A stretch of DNA of 64,000 nt from Spirochaetaceae bacterium (GTDB taxonomy: Bacteria; Spirochaetota; Spirochaetia; Treponematales; Treponemataceae): positions 62,001 to 126,000 of the forward strand of contig JAFZVC010000025.1 in NCBI GenBank assembly GCA_017618015.1, given 5' to 3'. Every line of letters starts with the position of its first letter. The first letter of the stretch is position 1. The position numbers and the translations under genes were made by a program. The notes below the pieces were generated by a model. That model searched no databases and had not been told where the DNA came from. It saw only the letters and a list, made by a program, of their open reading frames with translations. This document shows positions 49,619 through 59,927 of the stretch, piece after piece.

Positions 49619-52600
49619 ATGACGAGGACTGACATTAAAAAGGTTTTGATTATCGGTTCTGGACCGATTGTTATTGGTCAGGCATGCGAGTTTGACTATT
49701 CGGGTACGCAGGCATGTAAGGCTTTGCGCGAGCAGGGATACAAGATTGTGCTTGTTAACAGCAACCCGGCTACTATTATGACCGACCCTGTTATGGCTGA
49801 TGCGACTTACATTGAGCCGCTGAACGTTGAGCGTCTTTCTCAGATTATCGAAAAAGAGCGTCCTGATGCGCTGCTACCGAACCTTGGCGGTCAGACGGGC
49901 TTGAACATGGCTATGGAGCTTAACAAAGCTGGCGTTCTGGACAAATACGGTGTGCAGGTTATCGGTGTTAACCTTGACGCAATTGAGCGTGGTGAGGACC
50001 GTGAAGTTTTCAAAGAGACGATGAAGAGCCTTGGCATAGACACGCCGCGTTCTGGCATTTGTCACACTGTTGAAGGCGCGGAGAAAATCGCTGAGGAAAT
50101 CGGATTCCCGCTTGTTGTACGCCCGGCTTACACGATGGGCGGTCAGGGCGGTGGCTTCTGCTACAACGTAGAGGAGCTTCGCACCATCGTAATGAACGGT
50201 CTTGATCTTTCAATGACGCACCAGTGCTTGATTGAAGAGTCAATCCTTGGCTGGGAAGAGCTTGAGGTTGAGGTTGTCCGCGACTCAAAGAACCAGATGA
50301 TTGCCATCTGTTTTATCGAGAATATTGATGCTGTCGGCGTTCACACAGGAGATTCGTTCTGTTCCGCGCCATTTATGACAATCGACAAAGAGCTTGAGAA
50401 AAGACTTCAGCGCGATGCATTCAAGATTGTTGAGTCTATTGGCGTTATCGGTGGTACGAACGTTCAGTTTGCGCATAACCCAAAGACAGGCCGCGTCGTT
50501 ATTATCGAGATTAACCCAAGAACGTCGCGTTCTTCCGCGCTTGCTTCAAAGGCGACAGGTTTCCCTATCGCGCTTATTTCCGCAAAGCTCGCTTCCGGCA
50601 TGACGCTCGACGAGATTCCTTATTGGCGCGACGGAACGCTTGAAAAATATACACCAGGCGGAGCTCCGGACGGTGACTACGTTGTACTGAAGTTTGCTCG
50701 CTGGGCTTTTGAAAAGTTCCGCGGTGTTGAAGATTCGCTCGGCACATCGATGAAAGCCGTCGGCGAGGTTATGTCTATCGGTAAGACTTTCAAAGAGACT
50801 TTCCAGAAGGCTATCCGCGGTTTGGAGAACGGACGGAGCGGTCTTGGCTTTGCGAAAGACTTTAACCGCAGGACAGCCGACGAGCTTTGCGAGATGCTTA
50901 GGACAGCTTCAAGCGAAAGATATTTCCAGCTTTACGAGGCTATCCGTAAGGGTGTTTCCCTCGACAAGCTTTATGAAATCACATACGTTAAAAAATACTT
51001 CCTTGAGCAGATGAAAGAGCTCGTTGACCTTGAAGAGGAGATGCTCAAAAATCCTGGTCGCGTTCCTGCCGACGATTTGCTTATCCGCGCGAAAAAAGAC
51101 GGATTCAGCGACAAGTATCTTAGCAAGATTTTGAAGGTGAGCGAAAAGGATATTCGTGCGCGCCGCAAGGAGCTCGGCGTTACAGAAGCATGGCTTGCTG
51201 TTCCTGTTAGCGGCGTTAAGAACGCGAACTATTACTATTCAACATACAATGCGCCGGACAAATCGGTTGCTACGACAAACCCGAAGAAGATTATGATTCT
51301 TGGCGGCGGTCCGAACAGAATCGGTCAGGGTATCGAGTTCGACTACTGCTGCTGTCACGCGGCTATGCAGCTTAAGGAAATGGGATACGAGACAATCATC
51401 GTAAACTGTAACCCAGAGACTGTTTCAACCGACTACGACACTTCCGACAAGCTCTACTTCGAGCCTGTCACGACAGAGGATGTTCTTCAGATTTACGAAA
51501 AAGAAAAGCCGTTTGGCGTTATCGTTCAGTTCGGTGGTCAGACTCCGCTCAATATTGCGCGTGAGCTTCAGGAAAACGGCGTTAACATTCTTGGAACTTC
51601 GATTGACTCAATCGATATTGCAGAAGACCGCGACCTGTTCCGCCACATGATGGAGAACCTTAACATCCCGATGCCGGAAAGCGGAATGGCTATTAATTTT
51701 GAGGAAGCGAAGGCAATCGCTGAAAAAATCGGTTACCCGATTATGATCCGCCCGTCGTTCGTTCTTGGCGGTCGCGGTATGGAAGTTATCTACGACGAGG
51801 CCACTTTGAAAGAGTACGTCGCAAAGGCTGTCGGTGTTACGCCTGACCGCCCGCTCCTTATCGACCGCTTCCTTAAGAACGCTCTTGAGTGCGAGGCTGA
51901 CGCACTTGCGGACTCAACGCATGTTTACATTCCGGCTGTTATGGAGCACGTTGAGCTTGCTGGTATCCACTCAGGCGACAGTGCTTGTGTTATCCCGCCT
52001 GTTTCCATTCCGAAAGAGAACTTGGAGACAATCAAAGAATACACGAAGAAGATTGCGGAGAACCTTCACGTCTGCGGTCTGATGAACATGCAGTACGCGA
52101 TTGAGGACGGAAAGGTCTATGTTATAGAGGCGAACCCGCGCGCCAGCCGCACTGTGCCGCTCGTTTCAAAGGTTTGTGACACGCAGATGGCGCGTCTTGC
52201 CACACGCATGATGCTTGGCGAGTCCCTTGAGTCGCTCGGACTTAAAGACAAGGTTATTCCGTATTACGGCGCGAAGGAAGCTGTTCTTCCGTGGGCACGC
52301 TTCCCAGGAGTTGATCCGATTCTTGGCCCGGAAATGCGTTCTACGGGTGAGGTTCTTGGTCTTGCCGAGACATTCCCGCTCGCATTCTACAAGGCAGAAG
52401 AAGCCGCTGGTTCAGAGCTTCCGCACGCGCCGGCAGCTTGGGAGAACAAGAAGGTTCTTATTTCGCTTAGCAACAGGGAAAGCCAGAAAGATCAGGTGCT
52501 TTACATCGGCAAGACGCTTAAGGACTTGGGATTCACGCTTATCGGAACTGAGGGCACGGCGGACTTCTACAACGCGAACGGCATAAAGTGCGAGGTGGTC

Positions 52601-52867
52601 AACAAGATTGGTGCAGGTCGCCCGGACGTTGTGGACATGATTATGAACAAGGATGTATGCCTTGTAATCAATACACCTAAGGCAAAGCGCAACTACGCCG
52701 AGGACCGCAAGACAATCCGCAAGGCTTGCTTGAAGTACAAGGTAAGCTATATCACGACGCTTGCCGGTGCGCTCGCGGCTGTAAAAGGCATTGAGAGCGT
52801 AAAGAACGGCAACGGCGGTGAGGGCGGTGTCCGCAGCTTGCAGGAGTATCATTCATTAATTAAATAA
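49619..52867 (+). CDS. carB: carbamoyl-phosphate synthase large subunit
   Basis: The 1082-aa protein has both synthase halves: KKVLIIGSGPIVIGQACEFDYSG and its duplicate KKIMILGGGPNRIGQGIEFDYC, ATP-grasp motifs VRPAYTMGGQGGG and IRPSFVLGGRGME, metal-site segments VIEINPRTSRSSALASKATG and VIEANPRASRTVPLVSKV, and a C-terminal MGS-like allosteric domain (about 950-1082). It makes carbamoyl phosphate for pyrimidines and arginine. The small subunit carA is not adjacent. The promoter is not clear; hairpins upstream could regulate it. Confidence 0.98.
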   Translation: MTRTDIKKVLIIGSGPIVIGQACEFDYSGTQACKALREQGYKIVLVNSNPATIMTDPVMADATYIEPLNVERLSQIIEKERPDALLPNLGGQTGLNMAMELNKAGVLDKYGVQVIGVNLDAIERGEDREVFKETMKSLGIDTPRSGICHTVEGAEKIAEEIGFPLVVRPAYTMGGQGGGFCYNVEELRTIVMNGLDLSMTHQCLIEESILGWEELEVEVVRDSKNQMIAICFIENIDAVGVHTGDSFCSAPFMTIDKELEKRLQRDAFKIVESIGVIGGTNVQFAHNPKTGRVVIIEINPRTSRSSALASKATGFPIALISAKLASGMTLDEIPYWRDGTLEKYTPGGAPDGDYVVLKFARWAFEKFRGVEDSLGTSMKAVGEVMSIGKTFKETFQKAIRGLENGRSGLGFAKDFNRRTADELCEMLRTASSERYFQLYEAIRKGVSLDKLYEITYVKKYFLEQMKELVDLEEEMLKNPGRVPADDLLIRAKKDGFSDKYLSKILKVSEKDIRARRKELGVTEAWLAVPVSGVKNANYYYSTYNAPDKSVATTNPKKIMILGGGPNRIGQGIEFDYCCCHAAMQLKEMGYETIIVNCNPETVSTDYDTSDKLYFEPVTTEDVLQIYEKEKPFGVIVQFGGQTPLNIARELQENGVNILGTSIDSIDIAEDRDLFRHMMENLNIPMPESGMAINFEEAKAIAEKIGYPIMIRPSFVLGGRGMEVIYDEATLKEYVAKAVGVTPDRPLLIDRFLKNALECEADALADSTHVYIPAVMEHVELAGIHSGDSACVIPPVSIPKENLETIKEYTKKIAENLHVCGLMNMQYAIEDGKVYVIEANPRASRTVPLVSKVCDTQMARLATRMMLGESLESLGLKDKVIPYYGAKEAVLPWARFPGVDPILGPEMRSTGEVLGLAETFPLAFYKAEEAAGSELPHAPAAWENKKVLISLSNRESQKDQVLYIGKTLKDLGFTLIGTEGTADFYNANGIKCEVVNKIGAGRPDVVDMIMNKDVCLVINTPKAKRNYAEDRKTIRKACLKYKVSYITTLAGALAAVKGIESVKNGNGGEGGVRSLQEYHSLIK

Positions 52868-52911
52868 AAACAACAAATGTCATCCTCGGGCTTGCCCGGG
52901 GAACTTTTGAG

Positions 52912-52947
52912 CGCCAGTTCTGATTTCGGTCGGGCTGGCGTTTTTTT
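52912..52947 (+). terminator. carB terminator
   Basis: CGCCAG (52912-52917) pairs with CTGGCG (52935-52940), followed by seven T. A CCTCGGGC/GCCCGGGG hairpin lies just before it at 52883-52901. Confidence 0.8.
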
Positions 52948-53002
52948 ATCCCCCGCACAAATAATTTCCGTAATCTCAAAATCTATGGTATGATATCATA
53001 TT

Positions 53003-53049
53003 GAGTCAGTCCAAAAATCCGCGGAAGCTTGGACTGGCTCTGCCTTTTT
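53003..53049 (+). promoter_or_regulatory. leader hairpin of the helicase-nuclease gene (attenuator-like)
   Basis: GAGTCAGTCCAA (53003-53014) pairs with TTGGACTGGCTC (53029-53040), one G-U pair, followed by TGCC and T5 at 53045-53049. A TATGAT box near 52989-52994 is upstream, and the ATG is 27 bases after the T-run. Confidence 0.55.
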
Positions 53050-53075
53050 AATAACCCGATAAAGCAGGCGATAAA

Positions 53076-56000
53076 ATGAATCTCGAGACACGGCTGAATG
53101 ACTGGAAGAAAAAACTTTTAGACTTAGGAAAACGCAATAGTCTTATAAACTTTAAGCTTGATTCAAAATCAATTCTTCGTTTTACAAATCCTTCAATGTC
53201 CGATTTGTGGAACACAATCGTAGAAAATAACGGCGAAATAAAGTTTCCGTGCCTTTTAGACAAAGACAAAGATAAGGACGAAGGCAGCGAAGCAGAAAGC
53301 ACGTCTCAGGAATACGAGTACGGAACAGCGATGTGCCATGGAACGGCTGCGGCGAACGGTGGTGCGCAAAATCACGGCACGAGTTCGAGCAGTCGCGTAT
53401 CTTATCAAGTAACGACAAACCAAAAGCCAAAAGATGCTCAGCGTATCCTTAAGAAATTGAAGAAAAGCTACAAATCAATTTCGGAAGAACAGGACGTTAA
53501 CGTTTTGTACCTGACTTTCGGAATGCTTGAATGGGTCGATAACGATTCTTCAAAGCAAAAGCTTTATTCCCCGCTTATCCTTGTGCCTGTTTCGCTTGAA
53601 TGCGAGTCGATAAAATCGCCTATCATCCTTAAGGCAATTGAAGATGAAATCACGATAAATCCGACGCTCGGCTACAAGATGACTCACGATTTCAACTTGA
53701 CGCTGCCCGAATTTAACGAAGACGATTTTTCGGTGAACATAGGCGGCCTTAAAAAGTTCGCGGATGATAACGGCTGGACTTTTAGGGACGATGTGTGCCT
53801 GAGTATACTTTCGTTTCTTAAAATCAATATGTATAAAGATTTAGAGCGTCATAAAGATGCGATAATGAAGCATACGATTATAAATGCCTTTGCAGGGAAT
53901 TTTAATCAGGACGAGCTTGGAAAGCTTACGCAGACTGCCGAAAGCATAGAAGGCTTTGACCACGATTCACAGAAGCCGCAGGACGTTTATCAGATAGTAG
54001 ATGCCGACTCGTCGCAGCAGGATGCGATTCTTTGTGCGAGCAAAGGCGTCAGTTTCGTTTTGCAGGGTCCGCCTGGAACGGGTAAAAGCCAGACAATCAC
54101 GAATATTATTGCATCTAAGCTTGCGGAAGGAAAAAAAGTTCTTTTCGTTTCCGAGAAAAAAGCCGCGCTTGATGTTGTTTACAACAGGCTTAAAGGCTGT
54201 GGCTTCGCCGATTTTATACTGACACTCCACAGCAATAAGGCTAACAAAAAAGAAACCTTGAATCAGCTTGAGAACGTTCTTGCTCTTTCCCGCAAACAAG
54301 TTTCTGTGAACGATTCTGTTCAATACAAGCTTGATAAACTTGTAAAGGACAGGAAAGAGCTTAACGACTACGCCAAGCAGGTTAATGAAGTTGTTCCGCC
54401 GCTAAACAAAAGCATTTTCTACGCGAACGGTGTTGTTTCTGAATATTCTGATGTGGACGACGTTAGTTTTTCGCTTCCAGATATCCGCAATACGACAGAA
54501 GAGCAGTTTCGTGAGTATGTCGCCGCGCTCGAGCAGGTTGCCGGAAGCATAAAGGCAATGAACGATGACTGCTCCACTAACCCGTGGCGGAATAATGTCG
54601 TCCAGCGGATGTCAAACGAGTTTATCCATGATGTAAGCGAAAAAAAAGAGCTGATTGTAAAAGCGGCGGACGAGTTCAAGGAGCTTTTTGAGGAACTTGC
54701 GTATAAGCTAGAAATAACGGCTGTAAGAAAGAACATCGACGAAGCAGAAAAAATCCTTTCCATACTTAAAACAGCGGTTCTTTCGCCTATCGTTCCTGAG
54801 TTCTGGCTTGAGGATAAAGCCGCAGAAACGCTTGAAAAACACATTAATGAGCAGGTGGCGCTTCAAAGCGATTTTGTACAGCTTCTTGAAAACGTAAAGT
54901 CGCTCGTTCAAAAACTGCGTCAGCAGAATCTTACGTGGAATTTTGAATCGACTGATTTTTACAGCTCGAATGCTGTTGGCAGCCTTATTGAAAAACTTGA
55001 AGAGATTATCTCAAGCGATCCGTGCTACGCAAACCTTTACAGCGATGTGAACAAGCTCGGCTTTGTCATCAACAATGAGCAGATTGTCTCTAAATATAAC
55101 GAGATAACAACGAATGTCCTTGCGGATTACAACAAGGATATTTTCTCCATAGACGCGAAAGCAATGGCTATGCGCTACAAATACAGCTACAATTCCGTTT
55201 TCAAAGTGTTCAAATCGTCGTACAGAAACGATAAAAAGCTGTTGCGTCAATTGCAGAACAACCCTAAACAGAAAAAAACGGATGCTGAAACGGTGGCACT
55301 TTTGGATTCACTGGCTTCACGCGCGGAGCTTAAAGAGAATATCGACAGCCAGCAGCCGCAAATGTCCATATTGTTCCCGCTTTTGTACAAGAAAGAAGAG
55401 ACCGATTTTGAACCTATCCGCAATGAGCTTGAGAAATTCGACGCATTGAAAAACTGTACGATGCAAAGCAAGCAGCTCAAAAGGATACTTGAGCAGGTCG
55501 AAAGCAGGACGGAAGAACTTAAGTCTTTGTTCGCAGGATATTTTGACGGCATAAAGACTGATTGGAACATAATAAAAGCCAATGTCAGCTGGCTCAAAAA
55601 GTTCGTTGAGGAATGCGGCGGCTGTGAGACAGTCACGGTTAACCAGAACTTCATCGTAAAAACGAGTACGGAAAAAGCTTTTATAACGCAAATTGAGTCG
55701 CTTCTTACAAGACTGGAAGAGCTTCTTCGCACCAGCAAAGAACACTTCGTCTGGTTCGCGGACAAGTTCGAAAAGCCCGATGAATATCTTGCGCTCAGTA
55801 TAAAATACCTTGCCGGCAGAATAACGTTGTGCGCGGAAAACATCGATGACTTGGAGACGTGGATAGATTACCGCTCCGGTCGCGAGGAAGTAGCGCGGCT
55901 TGGACTTACTGAATATCTTCAGATAATAGAAAACAAACCGCTTAAAAGTGCGGATATCGTTCCGGCGTTTGAAAAGCGGTTCTTCAGGTTGTGGCTCGAC

Positions 56001-58169
56001 TCCGTTTACGCGGAGTATCCTGCAGTCTCTAAGTTCCGGCGTAACGCGCACGAAGACCTTATAAGCGAATTCGCTGACCTTGATAAATTGCAGCTTGATA
56101 TAGCGCGGGCAAGGATAAAAGCCGGCATAATAAACTCGCTCCCTGCTTTGGACACTTTTACGAGCGGCGAGGTAAATGTTTTGAAACGCGAGCTTAGCAA
56201 GCAGCGGAAAATCATGCCAATCCGAAAGCTTTTCAACAAGATTCCGAACCTTCTGCTTACGCTAAAGCCGTGCCTTATGATGTCGCCGCTTTCTGTAAGC
56301 CAATTCTTGGAATCGGACTGTTATCAGTTCGACACCGTAATATTTGATGAGGCTTCCCAGGTAAAGACAGAAAACGCTATTGGAGCAATTTTCCGGGGCA
56401 AGCAGGTGATAATCGCCGGAGACAGCAAGCAGCTGCCGCCTACAAACTTCTTCGAGGTTACAACGAACGACGGTGATTTCGACACCGAATATGATGATGA
56501 GGAAGAGCTGCTCGACACGTCAATCCTGGAAGAAGCGCTTTTCCTGCCGAACAAAGAGTTGAGGTGGCACTACAGGAGCCGCCACGAGCATCTTATCGCG
56601 TTCTCGAACAGCAGGATTTACAAAAACAAGCTTGTTACGTTCCCGTCGAACACAGAAAACGTTCCTGACTGGGGTGTTGAGTATATTTTTGTAGAGAACG
56701 GTACTTATAACGGCAAGGGAAATCCGCGCGGAAACGTCGTAGAGGCAGAACGTGTCGCGCAGGAAGTATTCAAGCACATAAAGACGCATCCTGAGCGGAC
56801 TTTGGGCGTTATCACATTCGGTGTCGTCCAGGAGTTTGCGATTGAGTCCGCAATAAACAAGATGCGGCAACAGTATCCGGAACACGAAGCGTTCTTTGCC
56901 GAGGATAGGGAAGAAGCTTTCTTTGTAAAGAGCCTTGAGAACGTTCAGGGTGATGAGCGCGACACTATCCTTTTCAGCATAGGCTATGCGAAGGACAGTT
57001 CCGGAAAGATGGCTATGCGTTTCGGTCCGCTGAGCATGAGTGGCGGTGAAAGGCGGCTTAACGTAGCCGTTACGCGCGCAAAATACAACATAAAGCTTAT
57101 CGGTTCTATTTTGCCAACGGACATAGACACTGAGCGCGTATCGCAGGAAGGCCCCAAATTGCTCCGCAAATACATAGAGTTCGCTATGCGTGGTATAGAA
57201 GTTCTTCAAAACGATGCTGGAAGCGCGGGCAACGTTCAGTTTGAGTCTCCGCTTGAAGAGTCTATCTGCCAGTTCCTGCTTTCAAAAGGCTACGGAGTTT
57301 CTATGCGCGTCGGCTGTTCGGACTACAAGCTTGATATGGCTGTTAAGCACCCGGACGTGGACGGCGTTTTTGTTCTTGGTATTGAATGCGACGGTGCATC
57401 ATATTATTCGACGCGTACGGCAAGGGAGCGGAACAGGCTCCGCGATTATGTCCTTGATATGATGGGCTGGAAAATTTACAGGATATGGTCAACCGACTGG
57501 ATAAAAGACAACGCGAAAGAAAAGCAGCAGCTTCTTAAAGCTGTGGAATCCGCGATTCTCTCTTTTAACGGCAATGCTGTCTGTGCAAAGAAAGCAGCGC
57601 CAGCTGTGGAAGAGGGAAGCATGCTTTCTGTTTCCGAAAAGGATGTTCCTGTTGTCGCGGGCGGCTTTGAGGAATACAAGGAGTACGATATAACGCAGAA
57701 CAAAAGCCGTTACACGGTGATGGATCAGGTTGTGCTGGACATGATTAAACTGGAGCAGCCCGTTCATTTTGACGTTATCTGCCAGCGGCTCTGCAAGCTT
57801 ATGGGACGTGAAAAAGTTACTTCCGTCGTTCAGAACAGCATAATCACCGTACTGAAACGCAACGACAGAAAGCTTTTGCATACGGATGATTTTTACTGTT
57901 TGGCAGATGGTGTCAGCGACTACAAGGTTCGTACAGCTGGAAGCAGGCAGATAAAGTATATCTCCGGTGACGAGATTTCTAAGGGCATCCTTTTTGTTTT
58001 GCAGAACAATATCGGAATGACGACTCAGGAGCTTGTAACCGAGACGGCAAAGGCATTCGGATTCAAACGCATCGGGCCGAATATCGAGGAAAACATTAAG
58101 TACGCGATGGATTATCTTGTCCAGAACGGAATCATTTATACGAATGAAGACAAAGTTTTCGTGAAGTAG
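53076..58169 (+). CDS. DUF4011-type superfamily-1 helicase with C-terminal nuclease domain
   Basis: The 1697-aa protein opens with a DUF4011-like segment (RLNDWKKKLLDLGKRNSLINF). SF1 motifs follow: Walker A QGPPGTGKSQT near residue 330, DEASQ in VIFDEASQVKTENA near 1088, GDSKQLPPT, then SLENVQGDERDTI and GERRLNVAVTRAK. A nuclease-like domain with ESPLEE near 1390 and IECDGASYYS near 1437, as in restriction-endonuclease-like (MTES_1575) folds, and a DUF3320-like tail (about 1540-1697) complete it. A long helical insert (about 390-1060) separates the helicase halves. Relatives occur in defence-type contexts; here it stands alone. Helicase and nuclease calls are strong, the role is inference. 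Confidence 0.9.
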   Translation: MNLETRLNDWKKKLLDLGKRNSLINFKLDSKSILRFTNPSMSDLWNTIVENNGEIKFPCLLDKDKDKDEGSEAESTSQEYEYGTAMCHGTAAANGGAQNHGTSSSSRVSYQVTTNQKPKDAQRILKKLKKSYKSISEEQDVNVLYLTFGMLEWVDNDSSKQKLYSPLILVPVSLECESIKSPIILKAIEDEITINPTLGYKMTHDFNLTLPEFNEDDFSVNIGGLKKFADDNGWTFRDDVCLSILSFLKINMYKDLERHKDAIMKHTIINAFAGNFNQDELGKLTQTAESIEGFDHDSQKPQDVYQIVDADSSQQDAILCASKGVSFVLQGPPGTGKSQTITNIIASKLAEGKKVLFVSEKKAALDVVYNRLKGCGFADFILTLHSNKANKKETLNQLENVLALSRKQVSVNDSVQYKLDKLVKDRKELNDYAKQVNEVVPPLNKSIFYANGVVSEYSDVDDVSFSLPDIRNTTEEQFREYVAALEQVAGSIKAMNDDCSTNPWRNNVVQRMSNEFIHDVSEKKELIVKAADEFKELFEELAYKLEITAVRKNIDEAEKILSILKTAVLSPIVPEFWLEDKAAETLEKHINEQVALQSDFVQLLENVKSLVQKLRQQNLTWNFESTDFYSSNAVGSLIEKLEEIISSDPCYANLYSDVNKLGFVINNEQIVSKYNEITTNVLADYNKDIFSIDAKAMAMRYKYSYNSVFKVFKSSYRNDKKLLRQLQNNPKQKKTDAETVALLDSLASRAELKENIDSQQPQMSILFPLLYKKEETDFEPIRNELEKFDALKNCTMQSKQLKRILEQVESRTEELKSLFAGYFDGIKTDWNIIKANVSWLKKFVEECGGCETVTVNQNFIVKTSTEKAFITQIESLLTRLEELLRTSKEHFVWFADKFEKPDEYLALSIKYLAGRITLCAENIDDLETWIDYRSGREEVARLGLTEYLQIIENKPLKSADIVPAFEKRFFRLWLDSVYAEYPAVSKFRRNAHEDLISEFADLDKLQLDIARARIKAGIINSLPALDTFTSGEVNVLKRELSKQRKIMPIRKLFNKIPNLLLTLKPCLMMSPLSVSQFLESDCYQFDTVIFDEASQVKTENAIGAIFRGKQVIIAGDSKQLPPTNFFEVTTNDGDFDTEYDDEEELLDTSILEEALFLPNKELRWHYRSRHEHLIAFSNSRIYKNKLVTFPSNTENVPDWGVEYIFVENGTYNGKGNPRGNVVEAERVAQEVFKHIKTHPERTLGVITFGVVQEFAIESAINKMRQQYPEHEAFFAEDREEAFFVKSLENVQGDERDTILFSIGYAKDSSGKMAMRFGPLSMSGGERRLNVAVTRAKYNIKLIGSILPTDIDTERVSQEGPKLLRKYIEFAMRGIEVLQNDAGSAGNVQFESPLEESICQFLLSKGYGVSMRVGCSDYKLDMAVKHPDVDGVFVLGIECDGASYYSTRTARERNRLRDYVLDMMGWKIYRIWSTDWIKDNAKEKQQLLKAVESAILSFNGNAVCAKKAAPAVEEGSMLSVSEKDVPVVAGGFEEYKEYDITQNKSRYTVMDQVVLDMIKLEQPVHFDVICQRLCKLMGREKVTSVVQNSIITVLKRNDRKLLHTDDFYCLADGVSDYKVRTAGSRQIKYISGDEISKGILFVLQNNIGMTTQELVTETAKAFGFKRIGPNIEENIKYAMDYLVQNGIIYTNEDKVFVK

Positions 58170-58202
58170 GGCTGTATCCAGCAAACTGAAAAAAAATTCC
58201 TC

Positions 58203-58268
58203 TTGACAAAATATTTTTTATAGCGTTATATTGTGTATATACAAGATACACAATATCGGTGATACACA
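58203..58268 (+). promoter_or_regulatory. promoter and GntR/YtrA-type operator of the ABC exporter operon
   Basis: TTGACA (58203-58208), 17-bp spacer, TTATAT (58226-58231). An inverted repeat TTGTGTAT (58231-58238) / ATACACAA (58246-58253) overlaps the -10 and start site; GATACACA recurs at 58261-58268. Likely site for the GntR protein at 60001. Confidence 0.8.
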
Positions 58269-58322
58269 CAGCCGCACGACCATGGACACGCCGCTGCAAC
58301 AATGCCGAAAGTTGAGGTGAAA

Positions 58323-59171
58323 ATGAATCTTATTGAAGTTAAAGGACTTTGCAAGAATTTTCCAGCATTCCAGCTGCAGAATGTCGATTTAACGCTGGAA
58401 GAAGGTTACATCATGGGATTTATCGGACGCAACGGAGCCGGAAAATCTACGACTTTAAAGACGATGCTTAACCTTATGAACAAGGATGGCGGCACAGTAA
58501 ATCTTTGTGGTCTTTCAGTGGATACAGACGAACTTACTATAAAGAACAAAGTCGGATATGTTTTTGGCGGAGTCGATTTTTACCCTGAGAACAAGATTAA
58601 AAAAATAACTGACGTAACAAAGATTTTCTACGACGAGTGGGATGATAACCGCTACAAAGAGCTGTGCGACCGTTTTGAACTGGACCAGAACAAGAAGTTC
58701 AAACAGCTTTCTGCCGGCATGAAGGTTAAGTATTCACTTGCTATAGCTATGAGCCACAACGCAAACCTTCTTCTGCTTGACGAGCCTACAACCGGACTTG
58801 ATCCCGCCGCGCGCGATGATCTTATCTGCATGTTCCAGGAGTTTATAGAAGACGGAAAGCATTCAATCCTTTTCTCGACTCATATTACATCCGATTTGGA
58901 AAAATGTGCCGACTACATAACCTACATCAAGAAAGGTAAAATTGTCGCCAGCAACGACAAAGAAGCGTTCAAGGCAGGATATATCACGGTTACTGGCAAA
59001 AAAGAACAGCTTACGCCAGAGAACGAATCAAAGATAATAGGACTTCACAAACATCAGCTTGGATTTGAGGGGCTTATGCTCATTGATGATAAATCGCTTG
59101 CGGAATCGTGCGGTTTTGAGTGTGGCGTTCCCACTCTTGAAGACATTATGGTGCATGTTGAGCGCCGCTAG
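58323..59171 (+). CDS. ABC exporter ATPase (YtrB-like)
   Basis: Start ATG 58323 behind GAGGTG; 282 aa. Walker A GFIGRNGAGKST, signature-like LSAGMKVKYSLAIAMSHN, Walker B LLLLDEPTTGLDP and H-loop STHITSD. The signature LSAGM is the variant common in bacitracin/YtrB-type ATPases. It likely powers the permease at 59183. Control is by the operator and the GntR gene of the same unit. Confidence 0.93.
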   Translation: MNLIEVKGLCKNFPAFQLQNVDLTLEEGYIMGFIGRNGAGKSTTLKTMLNLMNKDGGTVNLCGLSVDTDELTIKNKVGYVFGGVDFYPENKIKKITDVTKIFYDEWDDNRYKELCDRFELDQNKKFKQLSAGMKVKYSLAIAMSHNANLLLLDEPTTGLDPAARDDLICMFQEFIEDGKHSILFSTHITSDLEKCADYITYIKKGKIVASNDKEAFKAGYITVTGKKEQLTPENESKIIGLHKHQLGFEGLMLIDDKSLAESCGFECGVPTLEDIMVHVERR

Positions 59172-59182
59172 GAGGTACAGAA

Positions 59183-59917
59183 ATGAAAAATATGCAGCTG
59201 CTCAGAAAAGAGCTTATGTTTAACAATAATTTTACAACAGCGATTTGGATAATCTGTCTTATCGCAATGCAGTTGATTCCTAGCTACCCAGTGTATATCG
59301 GACCGTTTTATATAACGCTCTGCATAATGCTTTCGTTCGCAATGAACCAGACCTCGCACGATATTCTGTATACGGTGCTGCTCCCTGTCCGGAAAATCGA
59401 CACCGTAAAGGCTCGGTTTATTTTTTGCGGTGTTTCAGAATGCCTGGCGATAGTTATCTCTGCGATAATCGGAGCTATTCGTCTTGCGCTTCATTTCCCA
59501 TTGAACGATTCGGGTATAAATCTGAATGTGGCATACTTGGGGTTCCAGCTTATCATTTTTGCCGTGTTCAACATGATTTTCCTTGGTAACGTTTATAGGA
59601 ACCCTCTTAAATGTGGCTTAAAGTATTTTATCGCTGCTTTTGTTTATTTTCTTGTATATACCGCATTTGAGCTTCCGGTCTGGAACTTTATGGGCAAACT
59701 GAAAGAGCTTGATATAGAAAAAGCTGCGTTTACGCCTGCAATCTCTACGGAAGGTTGGACATTCTTTGAACGTATAGGCGCAATCCTTTATCCATTGGAC
59801 GGAGGCTCTTTGGTACGCCAGCTGCCAGTTCTTGGAGTTGGAATTGTAATTTATGCATTGAGCTGGCCTATTACGTTCCACTGGGCTTCACGCCAGTTCG
59901 AGAAGTACGATATATAA
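59183..59917 (+). CDS. ABC-2 type membrane permease
   Basis: A 244-aa protein with six predicted membrane segments (first at about 17-37), including the ABC-2 pattern ILYTVLLPVRKIDTVKARFI in the second loop. It forms an export pump with the adjacent ATPase, 11 bases upstream. The cargo is unknown; homologous pumps handle lipids or cell-wall antibiotics. Confidence 0.88.
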   Translation: MKNMQLLRKELMFNNNFTTAIWIICLIAMQLIPSYPVYIGPFYITLCIMLSFAMNQTSHDILYTVLLPVRKIDTVKARFIFCGVSECLAIVISAIIGAIRLALHFPLNDSGINLNVAYLGFQLIIFAVFNMIFLGNVYRNPLKCGLKYFIAAFVYFLVYTAFELPVWNFMGKLKELDIEKAAFTPAISTEGWTFFERIGAILYPLDGGSLVRQLPVLGVGIVIYALSWPITFHWASRQFEKYDI

Positions 59918-59927
59918 TTACTGAAGT

